Assembly (NCBI RefSeq): GCF_000238595.1
Contig: NZ_AGTS01000078.1
Coordinates: forward strand, 186,001 to 250,000
Length of the DNA: 64,000 nt
DNA from: Acidovorax sp. NO-1
Lineage (GTDB): Bacteria; Pseudomonadota; Gammaproteobacteria; Burkholderiales; Burkholderiaceae_C
Direction of reading: 5' to 3'
Below the pieces are notes generated by a model. The model saw only the letters and a program-made list of their open reading frames with translations. It did not search any database and was not told where the DNA came from. This document shows positions 10,470 through 18,912 of the stretch, piece by piece. Each line of letters opens with the position of its first letter. Position 1 is the first letter of the stretch. The position numbers and the translations under genes were made by a program.

Positions 10470-11375
10470 TCACCCCTCCACACACCCACCCGGCTGTGTG
10501 CGCAGGTAGCCGGCTACCACGGCCAGCAGCGCGTCCAGGTGCTGCTGCAGCGGCGCAAAACCCGCATTGGGTGCGCGCGTGTCCTCGTCCATGTACACCG
10601 GGCGGCGGATCTCGATCTGCAGGCTGTGGCGCCCCAGCGCGGGCTGCCCGATGCGGCCGATCAGCTCCACGCCCTTGTACGGCTCGTTGATGGCCACGCT
10701 GTAGCCAAAGCCACGCAGCGTGTCGCCAATCAGGTGCAGAAACTCGGGCGCACAGGTGGTGCCATCGCGGTCGCCCAGCACAAAGTCAGCGAGCGGCGGC
10801 GCGTCCGTGCGGCCCAGCCGACGGTACACATCATTGGGCATGGAATGCAGGTTCAGGTGCCACACGCGGCCAAAGCGCTGCACGCTCGCGTCGATGGCCT
10901 GCTGCAGCTGCGCGTGGTAGGGGCGCCAGTAGCCCTCGATGCGCCGCTGCACCTCGGCCACGGTGCGCGGGCGGGCATACAGCGGCGTGGCCACGCCATC
11001 CTTGCTGATCTGCTGCCAGATCAGCCCCAGGCCCTGGCGCGTCTTGGGCCCGGGCGCCAGCGGCACGGGCCACGCGCCGTCGATCTGCGCGGGGTCCATG
11101 TCGTTGTCGGCCCGGTTCACGTCGATGTAGGTGCGCGGGAAGGTCGCGGCGATCAGCGTGGCGCCATGCGCGGGCGCGGTGTGCCACAGGCGGTGCACAT
11201 GCGTGTCCTCGCCGCGGCGCAGCAGCGCCAGCGGCACGGCATGGCCGAAATCATCGGGATAGGCCGTGCCGCTGTGGGGCGAGTCGCACACCAGCGGCAG
11301 CGGCTGCCCGGCGGGCCGCCAGACCTCGACCGGGGTATCCGGCCGGGGGCTCAGGTTGTCGTCTTGCCAGATCAA
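10470..11375 (-). CDS. hutG: N-formylglutamate amidohydrolase family protein
   Basis: Probably hydrolyses N-formyl-L-glutamate to formate and glutamate, the last step of one histidine-degradation route; cytosolic. About 301 residues. Family motifs are CDSPHSGTAYP near the N-terminus, GEDTHVHRLW, FPRTYIDVNRADNDMDP and the histidine-containing WHLNLHSMP. The best start is a TTG at 11375 (MIWQDDNLS); no in-frame ATG or GTG lies near the N-terminus. It follows the Bug receptor gene by 8 bp and is probably co-transcribed with it. No other hut gene is in the window, so the substrate could be a related N-formyl or N-acyl amino acid. Confidence 0.78.
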   Translation of the reverse strand: MIWQDDNLSPRPDTPVEVWRPAGQPLPLVCDSPHSGTAYPDDFGHAVPLALLRRGEDTHVHRLWHTAPAHGATLIAATFPRTYIDVNRADNDMDPAQIDGAWPVPLAPGPKTRQGLGLIWQQISKDGVATPLYARPRTVAEVQRRIEGYWRPYHAQLQQAIDASVQRFGRVWHLNLHSMPNDVYRRLGRTDAPPLADFVLGDRDGTTCAPEFLHLIGDTLRGFGYSVAINEPYKGVELIGRIGQPALGRHSLQIEIRRPVYMDEDTRAPNAGFAPLQQHLDALLAVVAGYLRTQPGGCVEG

Positions 11376-11383
11376 GATGGCGC

Positions 11384-12370
11384 TCAGTCCAGCTTGATGT
11401 TGGCGCGCTTGGCCACGGCCGTGTAGCGCGCGATGGCGGCGTCGATCTGCCTGGCGAACTGCTCGGGCGTGTTGGCCATCGATTCGCCGGAGATGCCCTT
11501 TTGTTTTTCCAGGTAGTCGGGCATGGCCATGGCCTTGTGCGCGGCGGCGTTCAGCTTGGCAATGATCTCTTTGGGCGTGCCGGCCGGCGCCACCAGGCCG
11601 AACCAGCCGCCATCACCCATGCCAAGGTAGCCCAGCTCGGTGTAGGTGGGCACGTCGGGCAGCACGGGGCTGCGCTTCAACGCCAGCACGGCCAGCGGGC
11701 GCAGCTTGCCCGACTGGATGTTGGTCAGCGTGGAAGGCAGGTTGTCCGTCATGGCGTTGACGTTGCCGGCCAGCGCATCGACCGCAGCCTGGCCCGCGCC
11801 TTTATAGGGGATGTGCAGCAGATCGATGCCCGCCAGATCCATGAAGTTTTCGATGTTGGCGTGGCCCAGCGAGCCGGTGCCGGGCGAGGCGAAGGTGTAC
11901 TTGCCGGGGTTCTTTTTGGCCAGCGCCACGAACTCCTGCATGGTCTTGGCGGGCACGCTGGGGTGCACCACGAAAACGCTGGGCACGCTCATCACGTTGG
12001 TGATGGGCGCAAAGTCCTTCACGGCGTCGTACGGCAGCCTGGCGTAGATGGCGGGGTTGGCGCCGTGCGTGCTTACCGTGGCCATGCCGATGGTGTAGCC
12101 GTCAGGGGCTGACTTGGCGATGGCATCCGCGCCGATGGAGCCGCCAGCGCCGCCCTTGTTGTCCACCACCACGGTCCTGCCCAGGATGGGGCCCATCTTG
12201 TCGGCCAGCAGGCGGGCCACCATGTCGGTGGAGCCGCCGGGGGCAAAGGGAACGATGAGCTTGATCGGGCGGTTGGGGTAGTCCGCCGCCTGGGCGTGAG
12301 CCAGGGGCGCAAAGGCAGCGGCCGCCGCGCAGGCAGCCAGGGTGGACAGCAGGGTTCGGCGCAGTGCCAT
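11384..12370 (-). CDS. Bug/TctC-family tripartite tricarboxylate receptor
   Basis: Periplasmic solute receptor of the Bug family, which in other betaproteobacteria binds carboxylates or amides for TctAB-type transporters or for sensing. 328 residues from ATG 12370, with AGGAG well placed upstream. The signal peptide is MALRRTLLSTLAACAAAAA followed by FAPLAHAQA. The mature start YPNRPIKLIVPFAPGGSTD is the Bug hallmark, and GGAGGSIGADAIAKSAPDGY is the ligand-loop motif. No tctA or tctB is nearby, so it is an orphan receptor. A LysR gene diverges from it and may control it. The ligand cannot be read from the sequence. Confidence 0.88.
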   Translation of the reverse strand: MALRRTLLSTLAACAAAAAFAPLAHAQAADYPNRPIKLIVPFAPGGSTDMVARLLADKMGPILGRTVVVDNKGGAGGSIGADAIAKSAPDGYTIGMATVSTHGANPAIYARLPYDAVKDFAPITNVMSVPSVFVVHPSVPAKTMQEFVALAKKNPGKYTFASPGTGSLGHANIENFMDLAGIDLLHIPYKGAGQAAVDALAGNVNAMTDNLPSTLTNIQSGKLRPLAVLALKRSPVLPDVPTYTELGYLGMGDGGWFGLVAPAGTPKEIIAKLNAAAHKAMAMPDYLEKQKGISGESMANTPEQFARQIDAAIARYTAVAKRANIKLD

Positions 12371-12482
12371 GGGGTTCTCCTCGGTATTTGAAATGGGGCA
12401 GTCCGATTTTTGAGCGCCAGGGCGCCTGCGAAAAGCGACAAAATGGCGGCAACCCATTACCAACGCTCATGGATCATCCCGC

Positions 12483-13373
12483 ATGCGCATCCACTCCCCA
12501 TCGCTGCCCGAACTGCACGCCTTCGCCACGGCGGCGCGGCTGGGCAGCTTCTCGCAGGCGGCCGAAGAGCTGAGCGTGACGCAGGGCGCCATCAGCCGCG
12601 CCATCGCGCGGCTGGAAGAGCACCTGGGCATTGCGCTGTTTGCCCGCGAGGGGCGGCGCAGCGTGCTCACGCGTGCCGGGGCGGACTACCTGCAGGCCGT
12701 GGGGCCGTCGATGGCCACCATCGAATCGGCCACCCTGGCCGTGCGCACGCGCCGCAGCCCGCGCCAGCTGCGCCTGTCAGTGCCGCCCACGCTGTTCAGC
12801 CACTGGCTGATTCCGCGCCTGCCGGATTTCAGTGCCCGCCACCCCGGCATCGGCCTGACGTTCGCCCCCTACCGCCGCGACGACGCCCTCACCGCGCCCG
12901 ACATCGACGCGTGGATCCGCGTGGGCCAGGCGGACTGGCCCGCAGGCATCAGCGCCGACTATCTGGTGGGTCGCGAGCTGGTGCCCATCTGCCGCCCGGC
13001 CGACCTGCAAGGGCCCCAGGCGATCCGCACCCCTGCCGACCTGCTCGCGCGGCCCCTGCTGTTTCACACCAACTACCCGGACAACTGGGAGCGCTGGTTC
13101 GCCGCGGCAGGTTGCCCCCACGGGCCGCTGCAGCCGGCGGCGGATTTTGACCAGGTCTCGCTGCTGGTGCAGGCGGTGATGGCGGGGCTGGGCGTGGCAG
13201 TGGTGCAACGTGCGCTGGTGGAACCGGAACTTGCCGTTGGCCGCATCACCGTGGCCGTGCCGCACACCGTTACGCTGGACCGCGGCTACCACCTGTGTGT
13301 GCCCGTCCACCGCGCGCCCAGTCCGGCCCTGGGCAGCCTGCGCGCGTGGCTGCTGGCGCAGGCCGCCGGTTGA
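12483..13373 (+). CDS. LysR-family transcriptional regulator
   Basis: DNA-binding regulator, 296 residues. N-terminal winged helix-turn-helix (about 1-65) with ELHAFATAARLGSFSQAAEE and LSVTQGAISRAIARLEEHLG, the standard LysR pattern. A C-terminal effector-binding domain (about 95-290) carries LRLSVPPTLFSHWLIPRLPD. Divergent from the Bug receptor gene with a 112-bp shared upstream region, the usual arrangement for a LysR protein and its target. The GcvA/AmpR-like subgroup is possible from the sequence style. The co-inducer is unknown. Confidence 0.88.
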   Translation: MRIHSPSLPELHAFATAARLGSFSQAAEELSVTQGAISRAIARLEEHLGIALFAREGRRSVLTRAGADYLQAVGPSMATIESATLAVRTRRSPRQLRLSVPPTLFSHWLIPRLPDFSARHPGIGLTFAPYRRDDALTAPDIDAWIRVGQADWPAGISADYLVGRELVPICRPADLQGPQAIRTPADLLARPLLFHTNYPDNWERWFAAAGCPHGPLQPAADFDQVSLLVQAVMAGLGVAVVQRALVEPELAVGRITVAVPHTVTLDRGYHLCVPVHRAPSPALGSLRAWLLAQAAG

Positions 13374-13393
13374 GCAGTTGCAAGCGTCGGCGA

Positions 13394-13672
13394 TCAGCCA
13401 CGCCAGCCGCGCACCAGAACCCACTGGCATGTGGCGCAGCCCAGCACCAGCGCGGCATACGTCAGCATCTTGCCGTCGCGCCCCCACACCACCAGGCCCG
13501 CCACCAGCACGGCCACGCCCACGGCGAACAGAATGCCCAGCCGCACCCACCAGGCCATGGCAAGCGGGCTGCGCGAACCGATGAGCCCGCCACAAAGCAC
13601 CAGCACCAGCGCGATGGCTGCCGCCGGGGCGACAAAATTGAAGAGGTGGTTGACGATGTCCAGTGGACCCAT
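13394..13672 (-). CDS. Small hypothetical membrane protein
   Basis: About 92 residues from ATG 13672; a TTG 18 bp upstream is an alternative. Three hydrophobic stretches are visible: LFNFVAPAAAIALVLVLCG, LGILFAVGVAVLVAGLVVW and MLTYAALVLGCATCQWVLV. These suggest a three-helix inner-membrane protein. I do not recognise a family or function. It converges on the LysR gene and is divergent from hemA, whose promoter lies about 60 bp upstream of its start. Confidence 0.7.
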   Translation of the reverse strand: MGPLDIVNHLFNFVAPAAAIALVLVLCGGLIGSRSPLAMAWWVRLGILFAVGVAVLVAGLVVWGRDGKMLTYAALVLGCATCQWVLVRGWRG

Positions 13673-13730
13673 GAAATTGACCCAGATCAAGGCTTGAACA
13701 GGCTAGGCCGCCTGTACCGGCCAACAATTT

Positions 13731-13736
13731 TATAAT
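13731..13736 (+). promoter_or_regulatory. Candidate hemA -10 element (TATAAT)
   Basis: A perfect TATAAT ends only 8 bp before the hemA ATG (13745). Initiation at the usual distance would give a transcript with almost no leader. No good -35 hexamer is seen at 16-18 bp, and no Shine-Dalgarno is present. Confidence 0.45.
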
Positions 13737-13744
13737 CGGCCACT

Positions 13745-15064
13745 ATGGCAGTCTGGGCCCTCGGCATCAACCACACCACCGCGCCGCTCGATCTGCGTGG
13801 CCGGTTCGCGTTCGCGCTCGACCAGATTGCCCCCACACTGCACGGTTTGCGCCAGTCGCTGGGCACCACCAGCCGCCACCCGGGGGTGGAAACGGCCATC
13901 ATCTCCACCTGCAACCGCACCGAAATCTACTGCGCCGGTGAGCAGCCCGCCATGGACCACACGCTGGGCTGGCTGGCCCAAAGCGGTGGCGTAAGCCCCG
14001 CGCTGCTGCGCTCGCACTCGTACACGCTCGAAGACAGCCTTGTCGCACGCCACGCCTTCCGCGTGGCCAGCGGGCTCGATTCGATGGTACTGGGCGAGGC
14101 CCAGATCCTGGGCCAGATGAAGGACGCCGTCCGCGCCGCCGAAACCGCTGGCGCCCTGGGCACCACGCTCAACCAGCTCTTTCAGCGCAGCTTTGCCGTG
14201 GCCAAGGAAGTGCGCACCAGCACCGAGATCGGCGCACACAGCATCAGCATGGCCGCCGCCGCGGTGCGTCTGGCGGGCCAGCTGTTTGAAGACATCTCCG
14301 AGACCAAGATTTTGTTCGTCGGCGCGGGCGAGATGATCGAGCTGTGCGCCACGCACTTTGCCGCCAAGAACCCCAAAGCCATCGCCATTGCCAACCGCAC
14401 GCTGGAACGCGGCGAAAAGCTCGCCACCCGCTTCGGTGGCGAGGTAATGCGCCTGGCCGACCTGCCCGAGCGCCTGCACGAGTTTGACGCCGTCATCAGC
14501 TGCACCGCGAGCAGCCTGCCCATCATCGGCCTGGGTGCCGTGGAGCGCGCCCTCAAGAAGCGCCGCCACCGCCCCATGTTCATGGTGGACTTGGCTGTGC
14601 CCCGCGACATCGAGCCCGAGGTCAAGGCCTTGGGCGACGTGTACCTTTATACCGTGGACGACCTGGCCAGCGTGGTGCAAACCGCGCAGGCCAACCGCCA
14701 GGCCGCCGTGGCCCAGGCCGAGGCCATCATCGACGCGGGTGTGCAGAGCTTCATGCACTGGATGGAGCTGCGCAGCCCCGCCGCCGCGGCCGGCGGTGTG
14801 GTGCCGCTGATCCAGCAGCTCAATGCCCAGACGGACGAGTGGCGCGCACTGGAGATCGCCCGCGCCAAGAAGCTCTTGGCCAAGGGCGAGGACGTGGATG
14901 CCGTGCTTGAAGCGCTGTCGCGCGGCCTCACTCAGAAGATGCTGCACGGCACCCTGGCCGAGCTGCGCGCGGGCGATGCCGAGATGCGCGCCCAGACGGC
15001 CCAGACCGTCTCGCGCCTGTTCCTGCGCTCGCAAAGCAAGACGCCCAACAACAACGGCCTGTAG
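13745..15064 (+). CDS. hemA: Glutamyl-tRNA reductase
   Basis: NADPH-dependent reduction of glutamyl-tRNA(Glu) to glutamate-1-semialdehyde, first step of tetrapyrrole synthesis by the C5 route; cytosolic. 439 residues. The N-terminal [12 protein letters not shown] and [10 protein letters not shown] carry the catalytic cysteine (C56). [16 protein letters not shown] is the family signature, [11 protein letters not shown] the nucleotide-binding site, and a C-terminal dimerisation helix region follows. ATG 13745 matches the family N-terminus, but there is no Shine-Dalgarno and a TATAAT lies just upstream. First of the hemA-prfA-prmC run common in proteobacteria. Confidence 0.96.
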   Translation: MAVWALGINHTTAPLDLRGRFAFALDQIAPTLHGLRQSLGTTSRHPGVETAIISTCNRTEIYCAGEQPAMDHTLGWLAQSGGVSPALLRSHSYTLEDSLVARHAFRVASGLDSMVLGEAQILGQMKDAVRAAETAGALGTTLNQLFQRSFAVAKEVRTSTEIGAHSISMAAAAVRLAGQLFEDISETKILFVGAGEMIELCATHFAAKNPKAIAIANRTLERGEKLATRFGGEVMRLADLPERLHEFDAVISCTASSLPIIGLGAVERALKKRRHRPMFMVDLAVPRDIEPEVKALGDVYLYTVDDLASVVQTAQANRQAAVAQAEAIIDAGVQSFMHWMELRSPAAAAGGVVPLIQQLNAQTDEWRALEIARAKKLLAKGEDVDAVLEALSRGLTQKMLHGTLAELRAGDAEMRAQTAQTVSRLFLRSQSKTPNNNGL

Positions 15065-15095
15065 CGGCGCTCGCCCGCTCCCGCAGCCGCCCCGA

Positions 15096-15163
15096 TTTTA
15101 AGCCAAATCGGCCTCCAGCGCTTTACCAATAAGCGCCACCAGCTACCAAATACGTAGCAAAAC
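15096..15163 (+). repeat. Palindromic repeat copy 5
   Basis: Full-length copy: TTTTAAGCCAAATCGGCC, CAGCGCTTTACCAATAAGCG, then AGCTACCAAATACGTAGC. It lies in the hemA-prfA gap, ending 16 bp before the prfA ATG. Confidence 0.87.
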
Positions 15164-15179
15164 ACTTTTCCAGAATCCC

Positions 15180-16268
15180 ATGAAACCCTTTCTCCGAAGC
15201 CAGCTGGAGCGCTATGCACAGCGCCTGGGCGAGCTGGACTTTTTGCTCTCGCGCGAAGACATCATGAGCGACATGGCGCAGTACCGGCGCATCTCCGTCG
15301 AGCACGCCGAGGTCACGCAGGTCGCAGGCCGCTACGCCCGCTACCAGCAGCGCGAGGCCGACCTGGCGGGCGCCCGCGAGATGCTGGAAGACCCCGACAT
15401 GGCTGATATGGCGCGGGAAGAAATCGAAAGTAGCGAGGCCGAACTGGTGCAGCTGGAGGATGAACTGCAGCGCCTGCTGCTGCCCAAGGACCCCGACGAC
15501 GCACGCAACGCGTTTGTCGAAATCCGCGCTGGCACGGGTGGTGACGAATCCGCCCTGTTTGCCGGCGACCTCACCCGCATGTACACCCGCTACGCCGCCA
15601 ACGTGGGCTGGAAGGTGGAGGTGGTGAGCGAGAACGCGGCCGAGCTGGGCGGCTACAAGGAAATCGTGTTGCGCATCGAAGGTGACCACGTTTACGGCGC
15701 GCTCAAATTCGAATCCGGCGGCCACCGCGTGCAGCGCGTGCCCGCCACCGAGACCCAAGGCCGCATCCACACCAGCGCCTGCACGGTGGCCGTGATGCCC
15801 GAGCCCGACGAGCACGAGGCCATCAAGCTCAACCCGGCCGACCTGCGCATCGACACCTTCCGCGCCAGCGGCGCGGGCGGCCAGCACATCAACAAGACCG
15901 ACTCCGCCGTGCGCGTGGTGCACTTGCCCACCGGCATCGTGGCCGAATGCCAGGACGGCCGCAGCCAGCACAGCAACAAGGCCAAGGCGCTGCAGGTGCT
16001 GCAGGCGCGCATCCAGGAGAAGGAGCGCAGCGAACGCGCCGCCAAGGAGGCCGCGCTGCGCAAGGGCCTGATCGGCAGCGGCGACCGCAGCGACCGCATC
16101 CGCACCTACAACTTCCCGCAAGGGCGCCTCACCGACCACCGCATCAACCTCACGCTGTACAAGCTGCTGCAGGTGATGGAAGGCGACCTGGGCGATGTGC
16201 TGCAGGCCCTGGCCCACGCCCGCGAGGCCGAACAGCTCGAAGAGCTGGAGATGGGTACCGCAAGCTGA
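15180..16268 (+). CDS. prfA: Peptide chain release factor 1
   Basis: Reads UAG and UAA stop codons in the ribosomal A site and triggers peptide release. 362 residues, the family length (E. coli 360). The stop-codon-recognition tripeptide PAT is at 188-190 (RVPATETQG), and the universal GGQ catalytic motif is at 233-235 ([15 protein letters not shown]). The PAT motif distinguishes it from RF2. GGQ is methylated by PrmC in E. coli, whose gene follows here after a 73-bp gap filled by a repeat. Start ATG 15180; a repeat copy lies upstream. Confidence 0.97.
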   Translation: MKPFLRSQLERYAQRLGELDFLLSREDIMSDMAQYRRISVEHAEVTQVAGRYARYQQREADLAGAREMLEDPDMADMAREEIESSEAELVQLEDELQRLLLPKDPDDARNAFVEIRAGTGGDESALFAGDLTRMYTRYAANVGWKVEVVSENAAELGGYKEIVLRIEGDHVYGALKFESGGHRVQRVPATETQGRIHTSACTVAVMPEPDEHEAIKLNPADLRIDTFRASGAGGQHINKTDSAVRVVHLPTGIVAECQDGRSQHSNKAKALQVLQARIQEKERSERAAKEAALRKGLIGSGDRSDRIRTYNFPQGRLTDHRINLTLYKLLQVMEGDLGDVLQALAHAREAEQLEELEMGTAS

Positions 16269-16280
16269 ACCATATTCAGA

Positions 16281-16344
16281 ATTTGAACAATATTGGCCTC
16301 TAGCGCTTATCTGTCCTGCGCTATCCGCTATTAAATCAATAGTG
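16281..16344 (+). repeat. Palindromic repeat copy 6, overlapping the prmC start
   Basis: Degenerate copy: ATTTGAACAATATTGGCC, TAGCGCTTATC...TGCGC, then CGCTATTAAATCAATAG. The final ATAGCA of the consensus is ATAGTGAC here, and its GTG (16342) is the best prmC start codon. Confidence 0.75.
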
Positions 16345-17193
16345 ACCAACACATCCCCCACCCTCGCCCAGGCACTGAACCAGGCCCACACCCTGGGACT
16401 GGCGCGCATCGACGCGCAACTGCTGCTGCTGCACACCCTGGCGCGCCACGACGCGGGCCGCGCCTGGCTGCTGGCGCACGACACCGATGCGATGGACGAG
16501 GCCGCACACGCCCAGTTCCTGGCCCTGTGCCAGCGCCGCGTGGCTGGGGAGCCCGTGGCCTACCTCACCGGCCGCAAGGAGTTCTACGGCCTGCCGCTGC
16601 AGGTGGACGCCCGCGTGCTGGACCCGCGCTCTGACACCGAAACGCTGGTGGACTGGGCACTGGAGGTGATCGCCCCGCTGGCAGCACCGCGCGTGGTGGA
16701 CCTGGGCACCGGCAGCGGCGCGATTGCACTGGCGCTGCAAAGCCAGCGCGCTGACGCCAAGGTACTGGCGGTGGACGCGAGTGCCGATGCATTGGCCGTG
16801 GCCCAGGCCAATGCACAGCGGCTGGGTTTTCCGGTGCGGTTTCAGCGTAGTGATTGGCTGCAAGGCGTGGATGGTTTTTTTGACGCGATCATCTCCAACC
16901 CCCCCTACATCGCCAGTGCCGACCCCCACCTGGCCGCGCTGACGCACGAACCTTTGCAGGCCCTGGCCAGCGGCGCAGATGGCCTTGAAGACATCCGCAC
17001 CATCGTCGCCCAGGCGCCCGCGCACCTGCAGCCGGGCGGCTGGCTGCTGCTGGAGCATGGCTACGACCAGGCCGAAGCCGTGCAGGCCCTGCTCGCCACC
17101 CAGGGTTTTGCCCTGGTGCAAAGCCGCAATGACCTCGCGGGCATTGCGCGTTGCACGGGCGGGCAGTGGCCCTTGGCGCAGACAGTGAAATAA
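16342..17193 (+). CDS. prmC: Peptide chain release factor N5-glutamine methyltransferase
   Basis: Methylates the glutamine of the GGQ motif of release factors using S-adenosylmethionine. 283 residues from GTG 16342 (E. coli 277). The SAM-binding loop is VVDLGTGSGAIALAL (about 118-132), the glutamine-binding motif NPPY is at 186-189, and an N-terminal helical domain contains EPVAYLTGRKEFYGL. The GTG lies at the end of a palindromic repeat. No ATG start fits the family N-terminus, and no Shine-Dalgarno is evident. It follows prfA, its substrate gene. Confidence 0.93.
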   Translation: MTNTSPTLAQALNQAHTLGLARIDAQLLLLHTLARHDAGRAWLLAHDTDAMDEAAHAQFLALCQRRVAGEPVAYLTGRKEFYGLPLQVDARVLDPRSDTETLVDWALEVIAPLAAPRVVDLGTGSGAIALALQSQRADAKVLAVDASADALAVAQANAQRLGFPVRFQRSDWLQGVDGFFDAIISNPPYIASADPHLAALTHEPLQALASGADGLEDIRTIVAQAPAHLQPGGWLLLEHGYDQAEAVQALLATQGFALVQSRNDLAGIARCTGGQWPLAQTVK

Positions 17194-17254
17194 TCACCCC
17201 CATTGCGGGCTTTCAAAACCCCACGCCCGCCAGCCCCTTTCAAGGAGTATTCCC

Positions 17255-17578
17255 ATGAGCGACACCCAACAACGTATCGACGCCCTCGTCAAATCCAGCG
17301 ACATCCTGCTGTTCATGAAGGGCAACGCCAACTTCCCCATGTGTGGCTTCTCGGGCCGTGCCATCCAGATCCTGAAGGCCTGCGGCGTGGACCCCAAGGC
17401 TGTGGTCACCGTCAACGTGCTCGAAGACGAGGAAATCCGCCAGGGCATCAAGGAATACAGCAACTGGCCCACGATCCCCCAGCTGTACGTGAAGGGCGAG
17501 TTCATCGGTGGCTCGGACATCATGATGGAGATGTACGAGTCGGGCGAACTCAAGCAGGTGCTGGGCACCGAAGGCTGA
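17255..17578 (+). CDS. grxD: Monothiol glutaredoxin, Grx4 type
   Basis: CGFS-type glutaredoxin that binds a bridging 2Fe-2S cluster with glutathione and passes clusters to other proteins; cytosolic. 107 residues. The active-site CGFS begins at C30 (NFPMCGFSGRA), and WPTIPQLYVKGEFIGGSDIM holds the cis-proline and glutathione-binding residues. AAGGAG lies upstream of the ATG. A strong terminator follows 28 bp after the stop, so it is probably the end of a transcript. Confidence 0.95.
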   Translation: MSDTQQRIDALVKSSDILLFMKGNANFPMCGFSGRAIQILKACGVDPKAVVTVNVLEDEEIRQGIKEYSNWPTIPQLYVKGEFIGGSDIMMEMYESGELKQVLGTEG

Positions 17579-17606
17579 TCGACGCGGCCACTACCCCGTG
17601 CAAACC

Positions 17607-17631
17607 AGGCCGCCTTCGGGCGGCCTTTTTG
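17607..17631 (+). terminator. Intrinsic terminator after grxD
   Basis: AGGCCGCC, loop TTCG, GGCGGCCT, then TTTTTG. A perfect 8-bp stem with a stable tetraloop. Confidence 0.9.
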
Positions 17632-17733
17632 TTTGCCAGCAACAGTGGCACCAAACGGGGGCTTTTCCGGTACTGAAGCGGGCATGTAGTGTGCTTGAAT
17701 GGTTGCGTGACGTAACCCTCACAGGAGCATGCA

Positions 17734-18741
17734 ATGACCAGCCATAGCCTTGTTCCCCAGCCACCGGCGTTGCGCCTGCCGGTGGCCCAGATGCGCAATG
17801 TGTTCCACCCCGGCGATGTCGAGCGCAAGCTCGCACGGTTGCAGGAGTCGGGCAACCAGCGCGAATACGAAACCCTGCGCACCGTCTACGAGCGCATGCT
17901 GGAACGTGGTCCGGAGCGCTTTCAGGTCAAGCCCTCCGGCATCCCCGACATGGCCAGCCTGTATGAGCAGTTGCCCAACTTCACCGAGGTGCTGGACGAC
18001 GTCAAGCGCCACGTGGCACTGGCGCAGGACAGCAGCGATGGCCTGGAGGTCACGCCCATGCTGCTGCTGGGCCCGCCCGGCATCGGCAAGACCCACTTTG
18101 CGCGCCACCTGGCCGAACTGCTGGGCACGGGCATGAACCTCTTGCCCATGAGCTCCATGACCGCAGGCTGGCTGCTGTCGGGCTCGTCCGCGCAGTGGAA
18201 GGGCGCACGCCCGGGCAAGGTGTTCGAGGCGCTGGTGGAGGGTGAATACGCCAACCCCGTGATCGTGGTGGACGAGATCGACAAGGCCAGCAGCGATGCA
18301 CAGTACGACCCGCTGGGCGCGCTGTACAGCTTGCTGGAGTACGACACCGCCCAGAGCTTTACCGACGAGTTTGCCGAGGTGGCCATCGACGCCAGCCAGG
18401 TCATCTGGATCACCACCGCCAACGACACGCGCGGCATCCCCGACCCCATCCTGAACCGCATGAACGTGTTCGAGGTGGAGGCGCCCACGCTGGAGCAGGC
18501 GCGCACCATTGCCCGCAACCTGTACCAGGGAATCCGCGCAGGGCACGACTGGGGCCGTCTGCTGGACCCGGAGCCCCTGGATGATGTGCTGGACCACCTG
18601 GCGCAGATGCCCCCGCGCGAGATGCGGCGGGCGCTGATGACGGGTTTTGGCAATGCGCGGCTGGACCGGCGGTCCACGGTGGAGATTGCTGATCTGCCCA
18701 AGGCGGCGTCAGGGCGCAGCCGCATCGGTTTCGTGCAATAA
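17734..18741 (+). CDS. Lon-like AAA+ ATPase without protease domain
   Basis: Soluble AAA+ ATPase of 335 residues. Walker A is GPPGIGKT (113-120), Walker B VIVVDEIDK (about 176-184), sensor 1 IWITTAND and an arginine finger region ILNRMNVFEV. The stretch WKGARPGKVFEALVEG and the DPLGALYSLLEYDTAQSFTD segment closely resemble the Lon ATPase module, but there is no Lon N-terminal domain and no Ser-Lys protease domain. The first 80 residues are predicted helical. AGGAG lies upstream of ATG 17734. It stands alone between a terminator and a hairpin. A remodelling or chaperone role is a guess; substrates are unknown. Confidence 0.82.
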   Translation: MTSHSLVPQPPALRLPVAQMRNVFHPGDVERKLARLQESGNQREYETLRTVYERMLERGPERFQVKPSGIPDMASLYEQLPNFTEVLDDVKRHVALAQDSSDGLEVTPMLLLGPPGIGKTHFARHLAELLGTGMNLLPMSSMTAGWLLSGSSAQWKGARPGKVFEALVEGEYANPVIVVDEIDKASSDAQYDPLGALYSLLEYDTAQSFTDEFAEVAIDASQVIWITTANDTRGIPDPILNRMNVFEVEAPTLEQARTIARNLYQGIRAGHDWGRLLDPEPLDDVLDHLAQMPPREMRRALMTGFGNARLDRRSTVEIADLPKAASGRSRIGFVQ

Positions 18742-18755
18742 CCAGGCCCCCGCCG

Positions 18756-18783
18756 CCAGTCCTGCGCTCGCCCGCAGGACTGG
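18756..18783 (+). terminator. Hairpin after the AAA ATPase gene, possible weak terminator
   Basis: CCAGTCCTGCG pairs with CGCAGGACTGG, an 11-bp perfect stem with a six-base loop. No T-run follows, so termination is uncertain. Confidence 0.4.
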
Positions 18784-18912
18784 CCTTCGGGGCCCCACCC
18801 GCGAAGGCCCACCAGGCCCCCCGGTGTGTGCACACCTGGGGTAGGTGCCTGCGGAACGCCCAGATACACTCAGTCATCCGGTGTGCCGCAGCGCCACGCT
18901 CCGTCGCCATTC

